Of a stretch of DNA of 49,682 bases, positions 17,010-26,220 are shown piece by piece. The DNA is from CAYWRO01 sp964460345 (GTDB lineage Bacteria; Planctomycetota; Phycisphaerae; Phycisphaerales; UBA1924): NCBI GenBank assembly GCA_964460345.1, contig CAYWRO010000022.1, forward strand, positions 1-49,682. The letters are read 5' to 3'. Under the pieces are notes generated by a model. That model made no database searches and was not told the DNA's origin. It saw only the letters and a program-made list of their open reading frames with translations. Position 1 is the first letter of the stretch. Every line of letters begins with the position of its first letter. Made by a program: the position numbers and the translations under genes.

Positions 17010-18992
17010 TTACGACTCGCCGGCCGGGCTCGAACTCGGCCTGAACGGCGCATCGCTTTCGTCGGCCGAAGAATCCGGCTCGGCTGTGTTGCCGCCGGTG
17101 TTGAACTGCAGTTGCCGGGTCATCTCCGGCTGCTCACCCTGCTCAACGCGCTTGGCCGTATCAGCAAGCTGCTGGCGGGCTTCGTCGACCGACAAATCCC
17201 CCTTGACGATCTGATCGGCCAGGTTCAGCGCCAGAATGTTCATCGGCTCCTTGTGACACCGCGCCGACATGGTGCCTTCCGTGCGGTAGACGATGATGCT
17301 TCCATCGAACTCGGCCAGTTCGTCCATCTTGTCGGCCGGTACCTGGTACTTCACACATTGTTCGAGCACATCCTCGTGCTGCTTCGGGAAATCGTGCTGC
17401 ACCGGCTCCTTGTGGACAATCGTCTTGACGAAGGGGCCGCTGTCCTCCCAGATGAGCATCTGCGAGGTCTTCACGTCCGGCTCGCCGTACTTGCTCTGCA
17501 TTTGCCTGGCTGCTTCCTTTGAAGCCGACGGCCAGCTTATGATGATCTGCTCCAGCTGCTGCTGCCCGCCGCTCTCACCAGTCTGGGCTACGCGCTCGGT
17601 CGTGTACATATAACCGGACTCATCCTGCTCGCGCAGCTCCTCGTCCTGTCCCTGGATGTTGGCCTGCTGCTGGTCCTGCTGCTGCATGCCCATCGCCTGG
17701 GACTGGCGGATCTGCGTCCGGCGACCGTTCGCCTCGACACTCGTGGCCATGAGCACCGGCTGCTTGTTGATCCGGCCACGCCGGCCCTCAATCATCACCT
17801 GGTCGCCGGGCTGCAGGTTCAGGTCTTCCGGGCTGGTATGCGGCCCGAAGTTCACCAGCGCCCGCTGGCCGTCCTGCAACCGGATCTCCGCGATGTTGTG
17901 CGGCTGCGACTGCCCCCGGAGCTCAATCTCACCAAAGCTCTGCAGTTCACCACGGACGGTCGTGGTGCCGGCCGCGGCGGCCGTCATCTGCCGGTCGCGC
18001 GTGGTCTGGTACTGCCGCCGCTGGTTGTCGCGCGACTGCATCCAGTCCTGCCTGTCCTGACCCTGCCGCATGCGCTGCTGACGCTGGAAGTCGCGCTCGG
18101 CGCCGCGCTGCTGCAGCCACAACTCATCATCCATGTTCGAGGTCTGCAACTGACGCGACTGCCCTTCGGCGCGAATGCTGGTGGCGATCAGCGCCGGATG
18201 GTTGTTGATCGTCGCACGTCGTCCTTCCGCAACCACCTGGTCGCCCTGTTGCAGTCCCATGTTGCGCAGGCTCACACGCGGCCCCAGGTTCACGAGACGT
18301 ATCCGTCCGTCGTCGGTCCTGATCTTCACGATCGTGTGCGGTTCAGGCTGGCCCTGCAAATGAATCTCCCGGTAGCTGTCCAGTTCACCGCTCACCGATG
18401 TGATCCCCATCGCCTGCTGCTGTTGCTGCTGGCGTTGCATCTCGGTATGCACCGGCGGCTCATGGATCCGCGCCCGCTCCCGCTGCCGTGGCTGCGTGCG
18501 CAGGCGATCGCTGTCCCACTCATCGTCGCGGTCCGGGTCGTAGTAGTAATCGGTGTCTTCCGCGACCGTGCTGTCCGCGCCCGGGCGCACACGATCTTGC
18601 GTGTCCTGAAAGCGTGCCTCGTACGTATCCGTTCCGAAGGGCTCACGCTCGTAGTCGACCGTGTAGTACTGGTCGTACACGATCACCCCGGCGTCACGAT
18701 CGAGATCCCACTCATCCGTGCGATACTCGACATAGCTGCGGTCATCGTCAAACCACGCCTCAACATCCGCATCAGAGCGCTGTCGCACCGGCTGTTGCGA
18801 GCGAGTCGTCACCGGGCGGGTCTCGTAACGCTCGTACCGGGTCTCCGCGTCGCGGTCCTTGCGATCGTCCGCATCCTCGTAATACTCGCTCTGTGCGAGC
18901 GCGCTTGAAGCGATCATCGTCCCCGCGGCCAGCGCGATCGCCAGCGGTAGCTTCCGTCGGATCATCAGGCCAACATCGGTTTCGGGTCTCAT
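17010..18992 (-). CDS. Exported protein with two copies of an OB-like domain and a conserved C-terminal domain
   Basis: 660 residues from the ATG at 18992, chosen because GGAGGG lies just upstream and a signal peptide ending ALAQ (residues 10-34) follows. Residues 35-190 are rich in Asp, Arg and Tyr. A domain of about 80 residues occurs twice (about 195-275 and 342-422). Each copy has SGEL or RGEL at its start, LxGQxxPHxI, LVNxGP, a GDQVxxEGRR motif and a closing LxATSxxA. The linkers are Gln-rich. The C-terminal domain (about 483-620) has ISWPSASKEAARQM, MLIWEDSGPFVKTIVHKEPV, HDFPKQHEDVLEQ and TEGTMSARCHKEPMNILALN. I recognise it as a widespread conserved domain of unknown function. The gene is flanked by terminators and appears to stand alone. 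It is probably periplasmic or outer-membrane-associated. Confidence 0.8.
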   Translation of the reverse strand: MRPETDVGLMIRRKLPLAIALAAGTMIASSALAQSEYYEDADDRKDRDAETRYERYETRPVTTRSQQPVRQRSDADVEAWFDDDRSYVEYRTDEWDLDRDAGVIVYDQYYTVDYEREPFGTDTYEARFQDTQDRVRPGADSTVAEDTDYYYDPDRDDEWDSDRLRTQPRQRERARIHEPPVHTEMQRQQQQQQAMGITSVSGELDSYREIHLQGQPEPHTIVKIRTDDGRIRLVNLGPRVSLRNMGLQQGDQVVAEGRRATINNHPALIATSIRAEGQSRQLQTSNMDDELWLQQRGAERDFQRQQRMRQGQDRQDWMQSRDNQRRQYQTTRDRQMTAAAAGTTTVRGELQSFGEIELRGQSQPHNIAEIRLQDGQRALVNFGPHTSPEDLNLQPGDQVMIEGRRGRINKQPVLMATSVEANGRRTQIRQSQAMGMQQQDQQQANIQGQDEELREQDESGYMYTTERVAQTGESGGQQQLEQIIISWPSASKEAARQMQSKYGEPDVKTSQMLIWEDSGPFVKTIVHKEPVQHDFPKQHEDVLEQCVKYQVPADKMDELAEFDGSIIVYRTEGTMSARCHKEPMNILALNLADQIVKGDLSVDEARQQLADTAKRVEQGEQPEMTRQLQFNTGGNTAEPDSSADESDAPFRPSSSPAGES

Positions 18993-19188
18993 GGTGCCCT
19001 CCATTCCTTTCATGATCAAGTCCCCGCCGCCCCGGACGCACCGAGCCGGCCTCCTTCGAAGCAACCCGCCCCTGTTCACTCACTCGCATTGTGCGATCTG
19101 GCGACCGTGCGCCACGCGTGGAGCGGCACTCCGATATGACAGGACCGTACCGAACCGGTCACCACGCGGCAATCCGCGGAGGCCCCAC

Positions 19189-19208
19189 CCCGATCCGAAC
19201 GGGTCGGG
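19189..19208. other. Hairpin in the gap between the unknown-domain protein and the sugar operon
   Basis: CCCGATCC at 19189-19196 pairs with GGGTCGGG at 19201-19208 (one G-T pair) around the loop GAAC. It lies about 80 bases beyond the end of the thiamine-enzyme relative on the - strand. It could end that transcript, but no T-run follows. The remainder of the gap 18993-19286 shows nothing else. Confidence 0.3.
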
Positions 19209-19286
19209 CTGCCTACACCCGTCTGCCACCACTGAAGCCGCGGGCGAGCAACCTGACCTACGGCGTTGCCCTCTTAGCAAGTTTGC

Positions 19287-20492
19287 TCACGAACGCCCCC
19301 CGACTCCCCCCACCTCTGCCAGCGGCCTCGTCAGCCCCACAGCCCCAGCCCGAGTGAGCGCCGCCGCCTCCGCGGCCGGCGCTGCCTCGATCATGGCTCC
19401 CAAGTTGGCGCGTGCCGCTGCTGCGGTCACCTCGATAACCGCCGGCTTGCGCGAGCGCATCGCACGCTGCAGCGCTGCGCTCAGCGAACACGACGTCTCC
19501 ACGCGTTCGCTTCCAAGATCCAGGATGCGGGCGTATGAAGTAAACGAGAATGAGCCTTCGGCCGCACCGACCGTCGACCCAGGCTGCAACCGCCGGCGAC
19601 TGGCCCAGTCCTCCAGCACAACGACGGCCAGACGCGGATCCGACCAGTCACGCCAGTGGCGGCAGACCGCGACCAACCCGTTGTTGCCCAGCATCTGCAT
19701 CGCCCGGCTCCCCGTAACGGCCACGACGGGACGATCCGGGTAGGCGAACTTCGCGGCCAGCGCATATGGCACACCCGGGCAGAGCATCGCCGCCTCATCC
19801 GGCGTCGTCGCCTCAATCGCGGACGACGGCCCCGCCTCCTCCCAGTCGCACGCGACCATCGCCTCTTCCGGCAGCGCTGCGCGCACACGCGCCAGCAGTG
19901 CGAGTTCGTCGGGACCGCCGCGACCGCCGCCCCCGATCACCACGACCCCGAGGGGGCCGCTTGCGGGCCCTGGCACGTGTGAAGTTTCCGCCTCAATCTG
20001 GCCCTCCTGTACGCTCCGCGGCACCACCACACAGGCCACGCCGCCGCGTTGAACCGCGGCCCGCAGAGCCCCGGCGACCGCTTCCAAGAACTCCGCCGCA
20101 TGCCCTACCTTCTGAACGCCCGCCGCGGCGACCCCGGCGCACAGCGAACGGAAGCAGTCCTTCTGGCGACCCAGTCGGGGCGGTGATCCCGCTACCGCGA
20201 TAACGACTACCGGACGCCCCTCCAGGCTTGCATCCTGGAGCGCCTCAAACGCGCGCACTGTGTCGCGTCCCCACGACGTCACACACACCCCCGGCCGACC
20301 GGTGAACTTGGCGTGCGCATATGCCGACAGCGCGGCCGCCTCCGCGCCCGCCACTGTCACGAGGCCCACGCCTGTGGCGCGTGATGCGGCGGAAACGGTT
20401 GCGCCGGTTGCCCGGCAGGCATGGGTGTAGACACGCTGCACCCCCCAGGCCTGCAGGTGATCCATCACCACATCACACACGCTCCTGCCCAT
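19287..20492 (-). CDS. Degenerate thiamine-diphosphate-enzyme-family protein (pyruvate oxidase/acetolactate synthase relative)
   Basis: 401 residues from the ATG at 20492, with GGGAG upstream. The N-terminal part aligns with the PYR domain of pyruvate oxidases (WGVQRVYTHACRATG, AAALSAYAHAKFTGRPGVC, then ALQDASLEGRPVVVIA). The C-terminal part aligns with the PP domain (YALAAKFAYPDRPVVAVTGS). Three things are off. The catalytic Glu of the usual RHE motif aligns with Ala (VAGAEAAAL). The GDG that binds the cofactor metal is GSR, and the paired Asn after about 25 residues is ED. The central domain is reduced to a linker, so the protein is about 150 residues shorter than relatives. It is therefore probably not an ordinary decarboxylase and could be a structural or regulatory paralogue. 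It follows the sugar operon after 198 bases. The alignment was made by eye. Confidence 0.75.
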   Translation of the reverse strand: MGRSVCDVVMDHLQAWGVQRVYTHACRATGATVSAASRATGVGLVTVAGAEAAALSAYAHAKFTGRPGVCVTSWGRDTVRAFEALQDASLEGRPVVVIAVAGSPPRLGRQKDCFRSLCAGVAAAGVQKVGHAAEFLEAVAGALRAAVQRGGVACVVVPRSVQEGQIEAETSHVPGPASGPLGVVVIGGGGRGGPDELALLARVRAALPEEAMVACDWEEAGPSSAIEATTPDEAAMLCPGVPYALAAKFAYPDRPVVAVTGSRAMQMLGNNGLVAVCRHWRDWSDPRLAVVVLEDWASRRRLQPGSTVGAAEGSFSFTSYARILDLGSERVETSCSLSAALQRAMRSRKPAVIEVTAAAARANLGAMIEAAPAAEAAALTRAGAVGLTRPLAEVGGVGGRS

Positions 20493-20690
20493 GCCGCTCC
20501 CTTCCCCCGAGTGTCGTCGGCGCATTGATGCCGCAGCGCTTCTGGCGCCGTGCTCATCAGCCCGCCGAATGGTCCAGAGTGATGCCCGCGTTGCAGCGGC
20601 CACAGGGTCAAATCCGTGCGGCCAACTGCAGTATGCGCCTGCTGCAGCACATCAAAAGGGGCGTGATTGCCCGTATTGAGCAACGCGACC

Positions 20691-21587
20691 CTACGCCGGG
20701 CTCGCATCATCAAACAGGGTCGGCTGACGTGCCCCGGATTCGAGTGCAGCCGCCACACGGACCGGATCTGCTACATCCCTGTCAACGTGAGCCCCGCGCG
20801 GCTCGCACACGAACGCCCCATCGTCGAAGCGCACCGTCGGCCGCATACCCGCCGAGCGGAGCAACGCCTGGACGCACCCTTCCGTCGGCACCCACCAGTT
20901 CGTCGGATCGCCCGCAAATGCATGCTCGATAAAGGCCATCGTCGGCCACCCAGGCGACAGCAGGCGATCGGCCTCTTCAAAGGGAACGTCGTCAGGCGTG
21001 CGGCCGTCTCCTCGCCGCCGCGACCCGTCGTTCCCTTGTTTGCCCGTGCCAGGCCGCGTCCCATCCCCGTCGGCGACCAGTGTTTGAAAGACGAGCAGCC
21101 GCTCGGCGCGGCTTGCCAGCCCATCGAGCGCCAGAAGCGGATAGCGCAGGTGATAGAACAAACCCATGAACAGCACCAGGTCGTACCGGTCTCTCTCCTG
21201 CAGGATGTCCCACACGCCCGCGCGCCGAAAGGTCACCTGTCCCTTCACCCGCATCCGTTCCGACGCCCATTGGCCCTGTCGCAGGTAGTGCTCCTCCACA
21301 TCCACGGCCGTGACGTCGGCGCCACGACCCGCCAGGGCGAAGGTGTAGAAGCCGGCGTTGCACCCGATATCCAGAACACGCCAGCCGGTCAGATCTTCCG
21401 GCAGATGGGGCGCGAGCCGCTCCCACTTGTTCCGGGGGAAGTCGCCAAGCTGGTGCCGCGGCGAGGTCTGCCGCCCGTCCGGCAGATGCAGGTTGTGGAA
21501 CCACGGCCGCATGGCATCTATTTCCGCATCACCGGTCGGCGGCGCAACCTGGAGCGATCGATCGCGCGCCCAATCCTCCCCGTTCAT
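20691..21587 (-). CDS. SAM-dependent methyltransferase of the sugar operon
   Basis: 298 residues, with the ATG overlapping the upstream stop (ATGA). The Rossmann-type SAM-binding motif is VLDIGCNAGFYTF (about 70-82), followed by VTAVDVEEHYL as the acidic end of strand 2 and YDLVLFMGLFYHLRYPLLAL. The protein resembles CmoB-like and TIGR04290-type methyltransferases, which I recall being found beside glycosyltransferases; this family assignment is tentative. The N-terminal motif MRPWFHNLHLPDG fits that subfamily. An odd stretch of charged and Gly-rich residues (near 178-200) is inserted after FQTLVADGDG. It probably methylates a sugar or a lipid-linked glycan made by the operon. The acceptor is unknown. 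Confidence 0.82.
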   Translation of the reverse strand: MNGEDWARDRSLQVAPPTGDAEIDAMRPWFHNLHLPDGRQTSPRHQLGDFPRNKWERLAPHLPEDLTGWRVLDIGCNAGFYTFALAGRGADVTAVDVEEHYLRQGQWASERMRVKGQVTFRRAGVWDILQERDRYDLVLFMGLFYHLRYPLLALDGLASRAERLLVFQTLVADGDGTRPGTGKQGNDGSRRRGDGRTPDDVPFEEADRLLSPGWPTMAFIEHAFAGDPTNWWVPTEGCVQALLRSAGMRPTVRFDDGAFVCEPRGAHVDRDVADPVRVAAALESGARQPTLFDDASPA

Positions 21588-22780
21588 GCCGTCGCTCCTC
21601 CAGCGCGCACGCTCCCGGTTGCAACACCCGCTTCTGCGGCCTCGTGCAACCAGCGCTCCAACTGCCGTGCCCGATGCACGCTCGTGTGCTCCGACAGCAC
21701 GCGCTCACGCCCGCGGCGGCCGATCTGCTCCAGTTCAACGGCCGACCGCTGAAGTGCCTCGAGCACATCCTCGCTCCGCCGCGCCAGCAGGATCTCCTCT
21801 CCCGGCGTGAACAGGTCGGTCAGCCCCGGCCACACGTCGCTGATGATGGGCGTGCCGCACGCCGCGGCTTCAAACAGCCGCACGCTCGGGGCGTGCCCGG
21901 TCCGCCGCATCGCCGCGCGCGTCAGGTTGAGCGTCGCCGCCTGGTCCCAGTAGAACGCCTGGTGCTCCGCCGGGGGCAGGTGCTCGATGCGGTCGACGTT
22001 CGCGGGCCATCGGATGCTTCGCGGGTACTTCGGCCCGGCCACCACGAAGCGTTCGTTCGGCATCCGCCGCGCCACATTCAACAGCAGCTCTTCCAGCCCA
22101 GGCTGCCGATCGTCGCTGTACGTTCCGAGATAACCGAGCGCCCACTTCTTCCTGCCGTGCCCATTCGCACCGGCTTGCGCCACTCGTCTGCTCGAGCCGT
22201 TCGGCGGGGCATACCGCTCTATGTCCACGGAACACAGCAGCGCCCGGGCGCACGGTGAGCCGAACGCCCTCTCAAGCTCCGTCAGCACCGGACCGCCCGC
22301 GAACGACAGATACAGGTCATACCCCGGAATCAGTTCGCGACAGATGTAGCTGACCTCTCCGCCTTCGTGTGCCGCCCCCGCGCTGGATGCAGCGGCGTCG
22401 CCGCGTCGCAGAGAGCTCACCGTGATCGGCGTGTCGATGTCGTAGAAGGCCACCACGCCCGCCGCGGTCTCCTGCGCCCACCGGCCCACGCGGATGCCGT
22501 CCGGAACGTACGAACCGACGATCACCGCATCAGCCGACCGCACCGCCGATGCGTACACCCGTTGAAGTTCCTCGGTCGAGCGGTACAACTTCAATCGGCA
22601 GTACGGGGGATCGGGCAGATCCCGGTGCTCGGCGTACCACGGAACGTCGCGCTCGAGGAACAGCACCCGATGACCGAGTCCCTGCAAGGCCCGAACCAAT
22701 GCGCGGTACGTCGTTGCGTGCCCGTTGCCCCACGAGGACGAGAGAGACAGCCCCAGGATGACGATGTCCAGCCCGCTCAT
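21584..22780 (-). CDS. CgeB-like glycosyltransferase (third copy in transcription order)
   Basis: 398 residues, linked by ATGA overlaps on both sides. The N-terminus has the Rossmann strand DIVILGLSLSSSWGNGHATTYRALVRALQGLGH, and the C-terminal half has the GT-B pattern of CgeB/DUF3880-type transferases: GYLGTYSDDRQPGLEELL, VAGPKYP, the acceptor-side loop LNLTRAAMRRTGHAPSVRLF and EAAACGTPIISDVWPGL, which should contact the donor sugar nucleotide. There is no membrane segment, so the enzyme should be cytosolic. It is one of three paralogues in a row that share the overall fold but differ in detail. Each probably adds a different residue. Donor and acceptor are unknown. Confidence 0.86.
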   Translation of the reverse strand: MSGLDIVILGLSLSSSWGNGHATTYRALVRALQGLGHRVLFLERDVPWYAEHRDLPDPPYCRLKLYRSTEELQRVYASAVRSADAVIVGSYVPDGIRVGRWAQETAAGVVAFYDIDTPITVSSLRRGDAAASSAGAAHEGGEVSYICRELIPGYDLYLSFAGGPVLTELERAFGSPCARALLCSVDIERYAPPNGSSRRVAQAGANGHGRKKWALGYLGTYSDDRQPGLEELLLNVARRMPNERFVVAGPKYPRSIRWPANVDRIEHLPPAEHQAFYWDQAATLNLTRAAMRRTGHAPSVRLFEAAACGTPIISDVWPGLTDLFTPGEEILLARRSEDVLEALQRSAVELEQIGRRGRERVLSEHTSVHRARQLERWLHEAAEAGVATGSVRAGGATA

Positions 22781-23910
22781 GAGACGTGCGCTCCCGTCGT
22801 CTGCTGCGTCGCGGGTGCCAGCAGTTGCATGAGCTCCGCCGCGCGTTTCGTGTAGGTGTGCGACGCCAGCACGCGCCGACGCGCGGCTGCGCCGATCCGC
22901 GCCGCCCGCTCGGAATCCAGAGCCGCCAGGATCTCCGCGACCTCATGCCCGCTGGACGCCACAAGTATCTCCTGCCCGGGCTTGAAGAAGGCCTCCACAC
23001 CCGGCCATGAATCGGTGATCAGGCACGCGCCCGCCGCCGCCGCCTCGAAGACTCGCGTTGCCGGGCTGTAGCCCGTCCGGGCCATGCTCTCGCGACTAAC
23101 GTTCAGGACAGCCCTCGGCGTGCAGTTCAGCGCGTTGTGCTCGTGCACGTACACGTGCCCCAAGTGTTGAACGTTCGGCGGAAGCTGGTGCGGCTCCCAC
23201 CCGCTTCCCCCCAGAAGGAACCTTGACCGCGGCAGCAGCCTTGCCGCGGAGAAGAAGAACTCTTCCACTCGCGCTTCGCGGTCCGGCAGCCGGTTGCCCA
23301 GGAACGTCAGATCGGCTCTAAAACGCTCCTGCGCCTCAACCGGGTGATGCACCTGCGGATCCGCGGCGTTGTAGATCGGGACGCACACCCGGGCGCCGAA
23401 GCGTTCGTACCGCTGCACGATCTCGTCGCCGCCCCCATAGGTGAAGACGTAATCAAACTGCAGCACGTCCTCGCGAAAGGGATCCGACGGGTCCGCGTCC
23501 AGCCGGTCCAAGGTGGCCGGCGCATCCACATCCCAGAACGCCGTCTGCGGCCGCCCCGCTGAGCCATTCCCGCCGCGGCGGGCGATCTCCCGTTCCAGCA
23601 GTGCATCGTGCGCCCCCACGCCGCTGGCCTTGACCAGCAGATCAGCCCCCCCCGCCTGGTCGAGCGCGGCCAGCACCTGGGCCTCACTTTCAGCCGGGTA
23701 CACGACAATTTTGGCCCACTCCACTTCGGGCAGATCGCGGTGCTTCTGCCGGTCAAGAATGTCCGGCTCGTAGAACGTCACGCGATGTCCGAGTTCGTGC
23801 AGTGCCCGGATCAGGCCGCGGTAGTAGGTCGCCGCCCCGTTCCAATAGGAACTGCACAGGCTTGATCCGAAGAAGGCAATCTGTAGTTGCTCCACACCCG
23901 TCTCCCTCAT
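22777..23910 (-). CDS. CgeB-like glycosyltransferase (second copy)
   Basis: 377 residues with ATGA overlaps on both sides. Features include IAFFGSSLCSSYWNGAATYYRGLIRAL at the N-terminus, LTFLGNRLPDREARVEEFFF, LLGGSGW, and the C-terminal donor-binding segment VLNVSRESMARTGYSPATRVFEAAAAGACLITDSWPG. The segment TRVFEAAAAGACLITDSWPG closely matches that of the neighbouring paralogue, so the two probably arose by duplication. No signal peptide or membrane span is seen. The likely role is transfer of a sugar to a growing cytosolic glycan. The linkage cannot be predicted. Confidence 0.86.
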   Translation of the reverse strand: MRETGVEQLQIAFFGSSLCSSYWNGAATYYRGLIRALHELGHRVTFYEPDILDRQKHRDLPEVEWAKIVVYPAESEAQVLAALDQAGGADLLVKASGVGAHDALLEREIARRGGNGSAGRPQTAFWDVDAPATLDRLDADPSDPFREDVLQFDYVFTYGGGDEIVQRYERFGARVCVPIYNAADPQVHHPVEAQERFRADLTFLGNRLPDREARVEEFFFSAARLLPRSRFLLGGSGWEPHQLPPNVQHLGHVYVHEHNALNCTPRAVLNVSRESMARTGYSPATRVFEAAAAGACLITDSWPGVEAFFKPGQEILVASSGHEVAEILAALDSERAARIGAAARRRVLASHTYTKRAAELMQLLAPATQQTTGAHVS

Positions 23911-25070
23911 GTACGTTGCTCCAGCCTTGCCGTGGAGCCTTCCAGGATGATCCCAGTGTCATGCGCGGTCTGTGGCTTCGTCTCCACGCCGAGTTCTTCA
24001 CAGATCTCCATGAGTTCGTCGACCCGATGCGCACAGGTGTGCCGTGCCAGGATTGTCTCGCGCCCCCGTTGGCTGAGGGCCTGTCGACGCGATTCATCGC
24101 GCAGGAGCGTTGACATATGTGCGGTCATCTCGCGTTCATCGCGGGCCACGAGGTAGTCCTCGCCCGGCGCAAACAGCCCTTCCGCATCCCGCCACGGCGC
24201 ACAGATCAGCGGTATGCCGCACGCCAGCGCCTCGAAGACACGGATCGTTGGGATCCCGGGCAGGGCCTCCGCGTAGAACCGCCGCGGCACATGCACTGTC
24301 AGCAGGTGGCGTGCGTATTGCTCCACCACCTCGCTCGCCCCCGCCCATCCGCGGAACTGGATTCCCGCCGATCGCAGCAGCGACAGCGCCTCATCCGGGT
24401 ATCGGACTCCGCAGACGGTTGCCCGCGCGCCGATTCGCCGGACGGGCTCTACCAGGAATGACTCCAGTTCCGCCGCACGCTCTCCATCTCCCCAGTTGCC
24501 GATCCAGATGACGTCTGCTTCCTTCTCTCGCTCCAGCGGGCGATACATCTCCACATCCGCCGCCTCGTGCCACACCCACGCGCGCCGCGCCCATCCATGG
24601 GCCATGTACGCCGCGTGCACCGCGCGACCGAACGCCAGCACCCCGTCGTAGTCGGAGAGGTCGTACCGGCTGATCTCCTCCGGCCGTGACACGGAGCGGT
24701 GATGCGTGTCGTGAAACAGCAGCGCGTACGAATCGTGCTGCCCGTGATGCCGCCCGATCGCCGCGACCAGTCCCGGATCGTTCCATTCATGCACGAGAAC
24801 AAGGTCCGCCCCGGCAAGCGCCTCACCCAGGTTCAGCCGTGCCGGCTCATACAGCCGGCTCATCATGCCAGGGAACGCCTCCCGGAAGCGGCGGATCGCC
24901 TCCTGCCCTTCCTGCTCAAGCAGGTTCTGCCGGCTCCATCCATCCGCCGGTTCATAGACGCTGACGTCATGCCCCTGCGCCTGCATGACGCGCACAACAC
25001 CCCGCAGGAAGTGCGCGTTGCCATGGTTCCATTCCGACACCAGCGAGTGATAGAACATCACGATCCGCAC
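23907..25070 (-). CDS. CgeB-like glycosyltransferase (first copy)
   Basis: 387 residues. Its end overlaps the next gene by ATGA, and its start lies 10 bases beyond the stop of the GT4 gene. It is less like the other two copies. The N-terminus is MRIVMFYHSLVSEWNHGNAHFLRGVVR. The middle has VIWIGNWGDGERAAELESFL. The donor region is RRFYAEALPGIPTIRVFEALACGIPLICAPW. The C-terminus has the usual GRETILARHTCAHRVDELM helix of this family. No membrane segment is present. The order of action of the three copies is unknown. Confidence 0.86.
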   Translation of the reverse strand: MRIVMFYHSLVSEWNHGNAHFLRGVVRVMQAQGHDVSVYEPADGWSRQNLLEQEGQEAIRRFREAFPGMMSRLYEPARLNLGEALAGADLVLVHEWNDPGLVAAIGRHHGQHDSYALLFHDTHHRSVSRPEEISRYDLSDYDGVLAFGRAVHAAYMAHGWARRAWVWHEAADVEMYRPLEREKEADVIWIGNWGDGERAAELESFLVEPVRRIGARATVCGVRYPDEALSLLRSAGIQFRGWAGASEVVEQYARHLLTVHVPRRFYAEALPGIPTIRVFEALACGIPLICAPWRDAEGLFAPGEDYLVARDEREMTAHMSTLLRDESRRQALSQRGRETILARHTCAHRVDELMEICEELGVETKPQTAHDTGIILEGSTARLEQRT

Positions 25071-25080
25071 AAACGTCCCC

Positions 25081-26220
25081 TCACCCCGTCGTCGCCGGCG
25101 AATCGACCTGTGCCAGCTGCGCGTACAGCTCCCGGTAGGCCAGTCCCATGCGGCGGGCCGAGTACCGCCGCGCCCGAACGTTGGCCCGCGCCCCGAGCAT
25201 CGCAGCGCGACCGGGCAGCGACATCAACTCATCCAGCGCCTCCGCAATGGCCGACGGATCGTCCGGCGGCACAAACACCGCCGCGCCGCCCCACAACTCT
25301 CGGAGCGTCGGGATATCTCCCAGCACGAGAGCGCAGAACTCCTGGGCAGCCTCAAGGATCGCCAGTCCAAACGGTTCATACTTCGCCGGCGCTGCGAAGA
25401 TACGCGCCGCCCGCAGATGGGAATGCACCTCCACCTGCGGCAACACTCCCATCATCTGCACGTTGGGCGGCAGTGACAGGCCGTGCGCCGACCGGTGGGC
25501 GCCGGCCTCCTCACTTTCGCCAAGATCGACAGCGCCGATCGCGGCAATGGGCACATCAAGCCGCCGCGCCGCCTCGACGAGTGTTCCCACGTTCTTGGCC
25601 TCGTCCCACAGCCGCCCCACGGTGACGATCGGGAACGGCCGATCCGGGGCCGTGACGGCGAAGTGGCCGGGCACGCCGTTGCGAATCACCCCCGGCACAC
25701 CGCCGGCGCTGCACATCAATCCGTACTCCGCCTCCAGCTCGCGTGCAAACGCCCGCGTCGGCACCACGACACGATCCGCACGCCGCAGCGCAGCGCTGAC
25801 GACCCCGCGATACCGAGCATAACGCTCCGGCGCACACGCCTGCTTCACCGCGCGCCACCACGTACACACGCACGAGTGAGCCACGAGCACCACCGGGCAC
25901 TCCCACTCCACCAGCGAATCCGAGTAGCCATTGGCGTGCACGATGTCCGGTGAGAACGCCGCTCCGACCTCGCGCAACCAGCGCTGGCTCCGCGCGACGT
26001 CCTCCCACGGATCGTCCATCCACTCCAGTCGACGCGACGGCAACTCTTCGTACACAGTCAGGCCCGAAACGCCCGCCACCTGCGCCCGCTGGGCCTCACT
26101 CAACGCCCCGCCCATGGCCGCCAGCCCCACCTCCACGCCGGCGCTGCACAGCTCGCGGCTCAGCGTCACCGCGTAGCTCCACACACCGCCGATCGTGTCT
26201 GTCGTCATCAGCACGCGCAT
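25081..26220 (-). CDS. Glycosyltransferase family 4 (GT-B fold)
   Basis: 379 residues from the ATG at 26220, which overlaps the previous stop as TGATG; a GTG at 26223 is an alternative. The N-terminus MRVLMTTDTIGGVWSYAVTLSREL has the GGVW loop of family 4 enzymes. The C-terminal half shows IVTVGRLWDEAKNVGTLVEAARRL, then ARIFAAPAKYEPFGLAILEAAQ, with the E-x7-E motif that holds the sugar-nucleotide diphosphate (EPFGLAILE). The protein is cytosolic, with no membrane span. It is likely one of the transferases that starts or extends the glycan, together with the three CgeB-like enzymes downstream. Confidence 0.9.
   Translation of the reverse strand: MRVLMTTDTIGGVWSYAVTLSRELCSAGVEVGLAAMGGALSEAQRAQVAGVSGLTVYEELPSRRLEWMDDPWEDVARSQRWLREVGAAFSPDIVHANGYSDSLVEWECPVVLVAHSCVCTWWRAVKQACAPERYARYRGVVSAALRRADRVVVPTRAFARELEAEYGLMCSAGGVPGVIRNGVPGHFAVTAPDRPFPIVTVGRLWDEAKNVGTLVEAARRLDVPIAAIGAVDLGESEEAGAHRSAHGLSLPPNVQMMGVLPQVEVHSHLRAARIFAAPAKYEPFGLAILEAAQEFCALVLGDIPTLRELWGGAAVFVPPDDPSAIAEALDELMSLPGRAAMLGARANVRARRYSARRMGLAYRELYAQLAQVDSPATTG

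Noticed and set aside
20465..20758. - strand frame of 97 residues between the methyltransferase and the thiamine-enzyme gene
   Set aside because: It overlaps the end of the methyltransferase, lacks a ribosome binding site and has no recognisable pattern.
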